A stretch of DNA of 5,566 bases from JALOOB01 sp964387985. GTDB taxonomy: Bacteria > Chloroflexota > Anaerolineae > CG2-30-64-16. Numbering within the stretch: position 1 is the first letter of the stretch; the number at the start of each line of letters is the position of its first letter. The stretch is taken from contig CAYLZG010000206.1 in the NCBI GenBank assembly GCA_964387985.1, positions 1 to 5,566 on the forward strand, read 5' to 3'. The position numbers and the translations under genes are program-made. Below are positions 5,496-5,566 of the stretch, piece after piece. The notes under the pieces are model-generated. The model searched no databases. It saw only the letters and a list, made by a program, of their open reading frames with translations, and was not told the DNA's origin.

Positions 5496-5524
5496 TTGAC
5501 AACCAAAACGTTTTGGTTTAGGAT
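5496..5524 (+). promoter_or_regulatory. Rightward promoter of a gene starting outside the window
   Basis: There is a perfect TTGACA (5496-5501), a 17-nt spacer and TAGGAT (5519-5524, four of six). An AT-rich stretch lies just upstream (about 5466-5495) and could act as an UP element. The predicted start is near 5531. The entire spacer is occupied by an 18-bp palindrome, so a bound repressor would block RNA polymerase directly. Confidence 0.75.
5501..5518. promoter_or_regulatory. LacI-family-type operator O1, perfect 18-bp palindrome
   Basis: aaccaaaacgttttggtt is a perfect inverted repeat centred on the CG at 5509/5510. A central CpG flanked by A and T runs is the usual form of LacI/GalR/CcpA-family operators (for example AAAACGTTTT-type sites). 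It fits exactly between the -35 and -10 boxes of the rightward promoter. The likely ligand is a sugar, given the adjacent dehydrogenase operon. No regulator gene is visible in the window. Confidence 0.8.
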
Positions 5525-5530
5525 ATCGAC

Positions 5531-5548
5531 ATCCGAAACGTTTTGGTT
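5531..5548. promoter_or_regulatory. LacI-family-type operator O2, imperfect copy
   Basis: The sequence is centred on the CG at 5539/5540. Its core ccgaaacgttttgg differs from the O1 core ccaaaacgttttgg at one position, and the right arm gttttggttt is intact. The centres of O1 and O2 are 30 bp apart, about three helical turns, so two dimers could sit on the same face of the DNA. O2 covers the predicted transcription start of the rightward promoter. Confidence 0.7.
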
Positions 5549-5559
5549 TTCGGCTTTCC

Positions 5560-5566
5560 GGGAGGA
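5560..5566 (+). promoter_or_regulatory. Ribosome binding site of the off-window rightward gene
   Basis: GGGAGGA at the very end of the window is a strong Shine-Dalgarno, about 30 nt after the predicted start of the operator-controlled transcript. A start codon is expected within about 5-10 nt beyond the edge. The gene cannot be identified; a sugar transporter component, sugar-processing enzyme or the LacI-type regulator itself are the usual possibilities. Confidence 0.6.

Overview
The window is GC-rich, densely coding bacterial DNA. The divergence of the proteins, an EF-P with Arg at its loop tip, short four-helix membrane proteins beside a hemerythrin, and a LacI-type sugar locus would all fit a Chloroflexota-like bacterium. 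That assignment is an inference from protein style only; there is no 16S or other decisive marker.

Layout. (1) Positions 1-930, minus strand: a tRNA-Thr (anticodon CGT) cut by the window's left edge, with a clear sigma-70-type promoter; then elongation factor P (efp) with its own strong promoter and a structured leader. Between them lies a cluster of three copies of a 14-nt element, two of which form a long two-tier hairpin. (2) Positions 980-2424, plus strand: a tight three-gene unit made of a hemerythrin-domain protein and two adjacent, mutually related four-helix membrane proteins. The pair shares a H-x(n)-LTxGWxxQLxxGVAYWxxP segment that recalls helices of heme-copper oxidase/NO reductase-like proteins. 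The unit looks like a small O2/NO-related diiron plus membrane (possibly heme) module and is the least ordinary part of the window. (3) Positions 2506-3330, plus strand: a class I SAM-dependent methyltransferase of unknown substrate. (4) Positions 3317-5395, minus strand: a two-gene operon of a medium-chain (MDR) dehydrogenase followed by a Gfo/Idh/MocA-family oxidoreductase, translationally coupled and convergent (14-bp overlap) with the methyltransferase. (5) Positions 5400-5566: a divergent control region with a rightward TTGACA promoter. It carries a perfect 18-bp LacI-family-type operator inside the promoter spacer and a second, imperfect copy 30 bp downstream at the predicted start of transcription. 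A ribosome binding site at the very right edge shows that a rightward gene starts just outside the window.

Working together: regions 4 and 5 read as one sugar or polyol utilisation locus, with two NAD(P)-dependent dehydrogenases and a repressor-controlled divergent promoter whose other gene (probably a transporter component or the regulator) is not visible. efp and tRNA-Thr are housekeeping translation genes. No stretch longer than 300 bases lacks a gene. I see no CRISPR array, insertion sequence, phage gene or origin.
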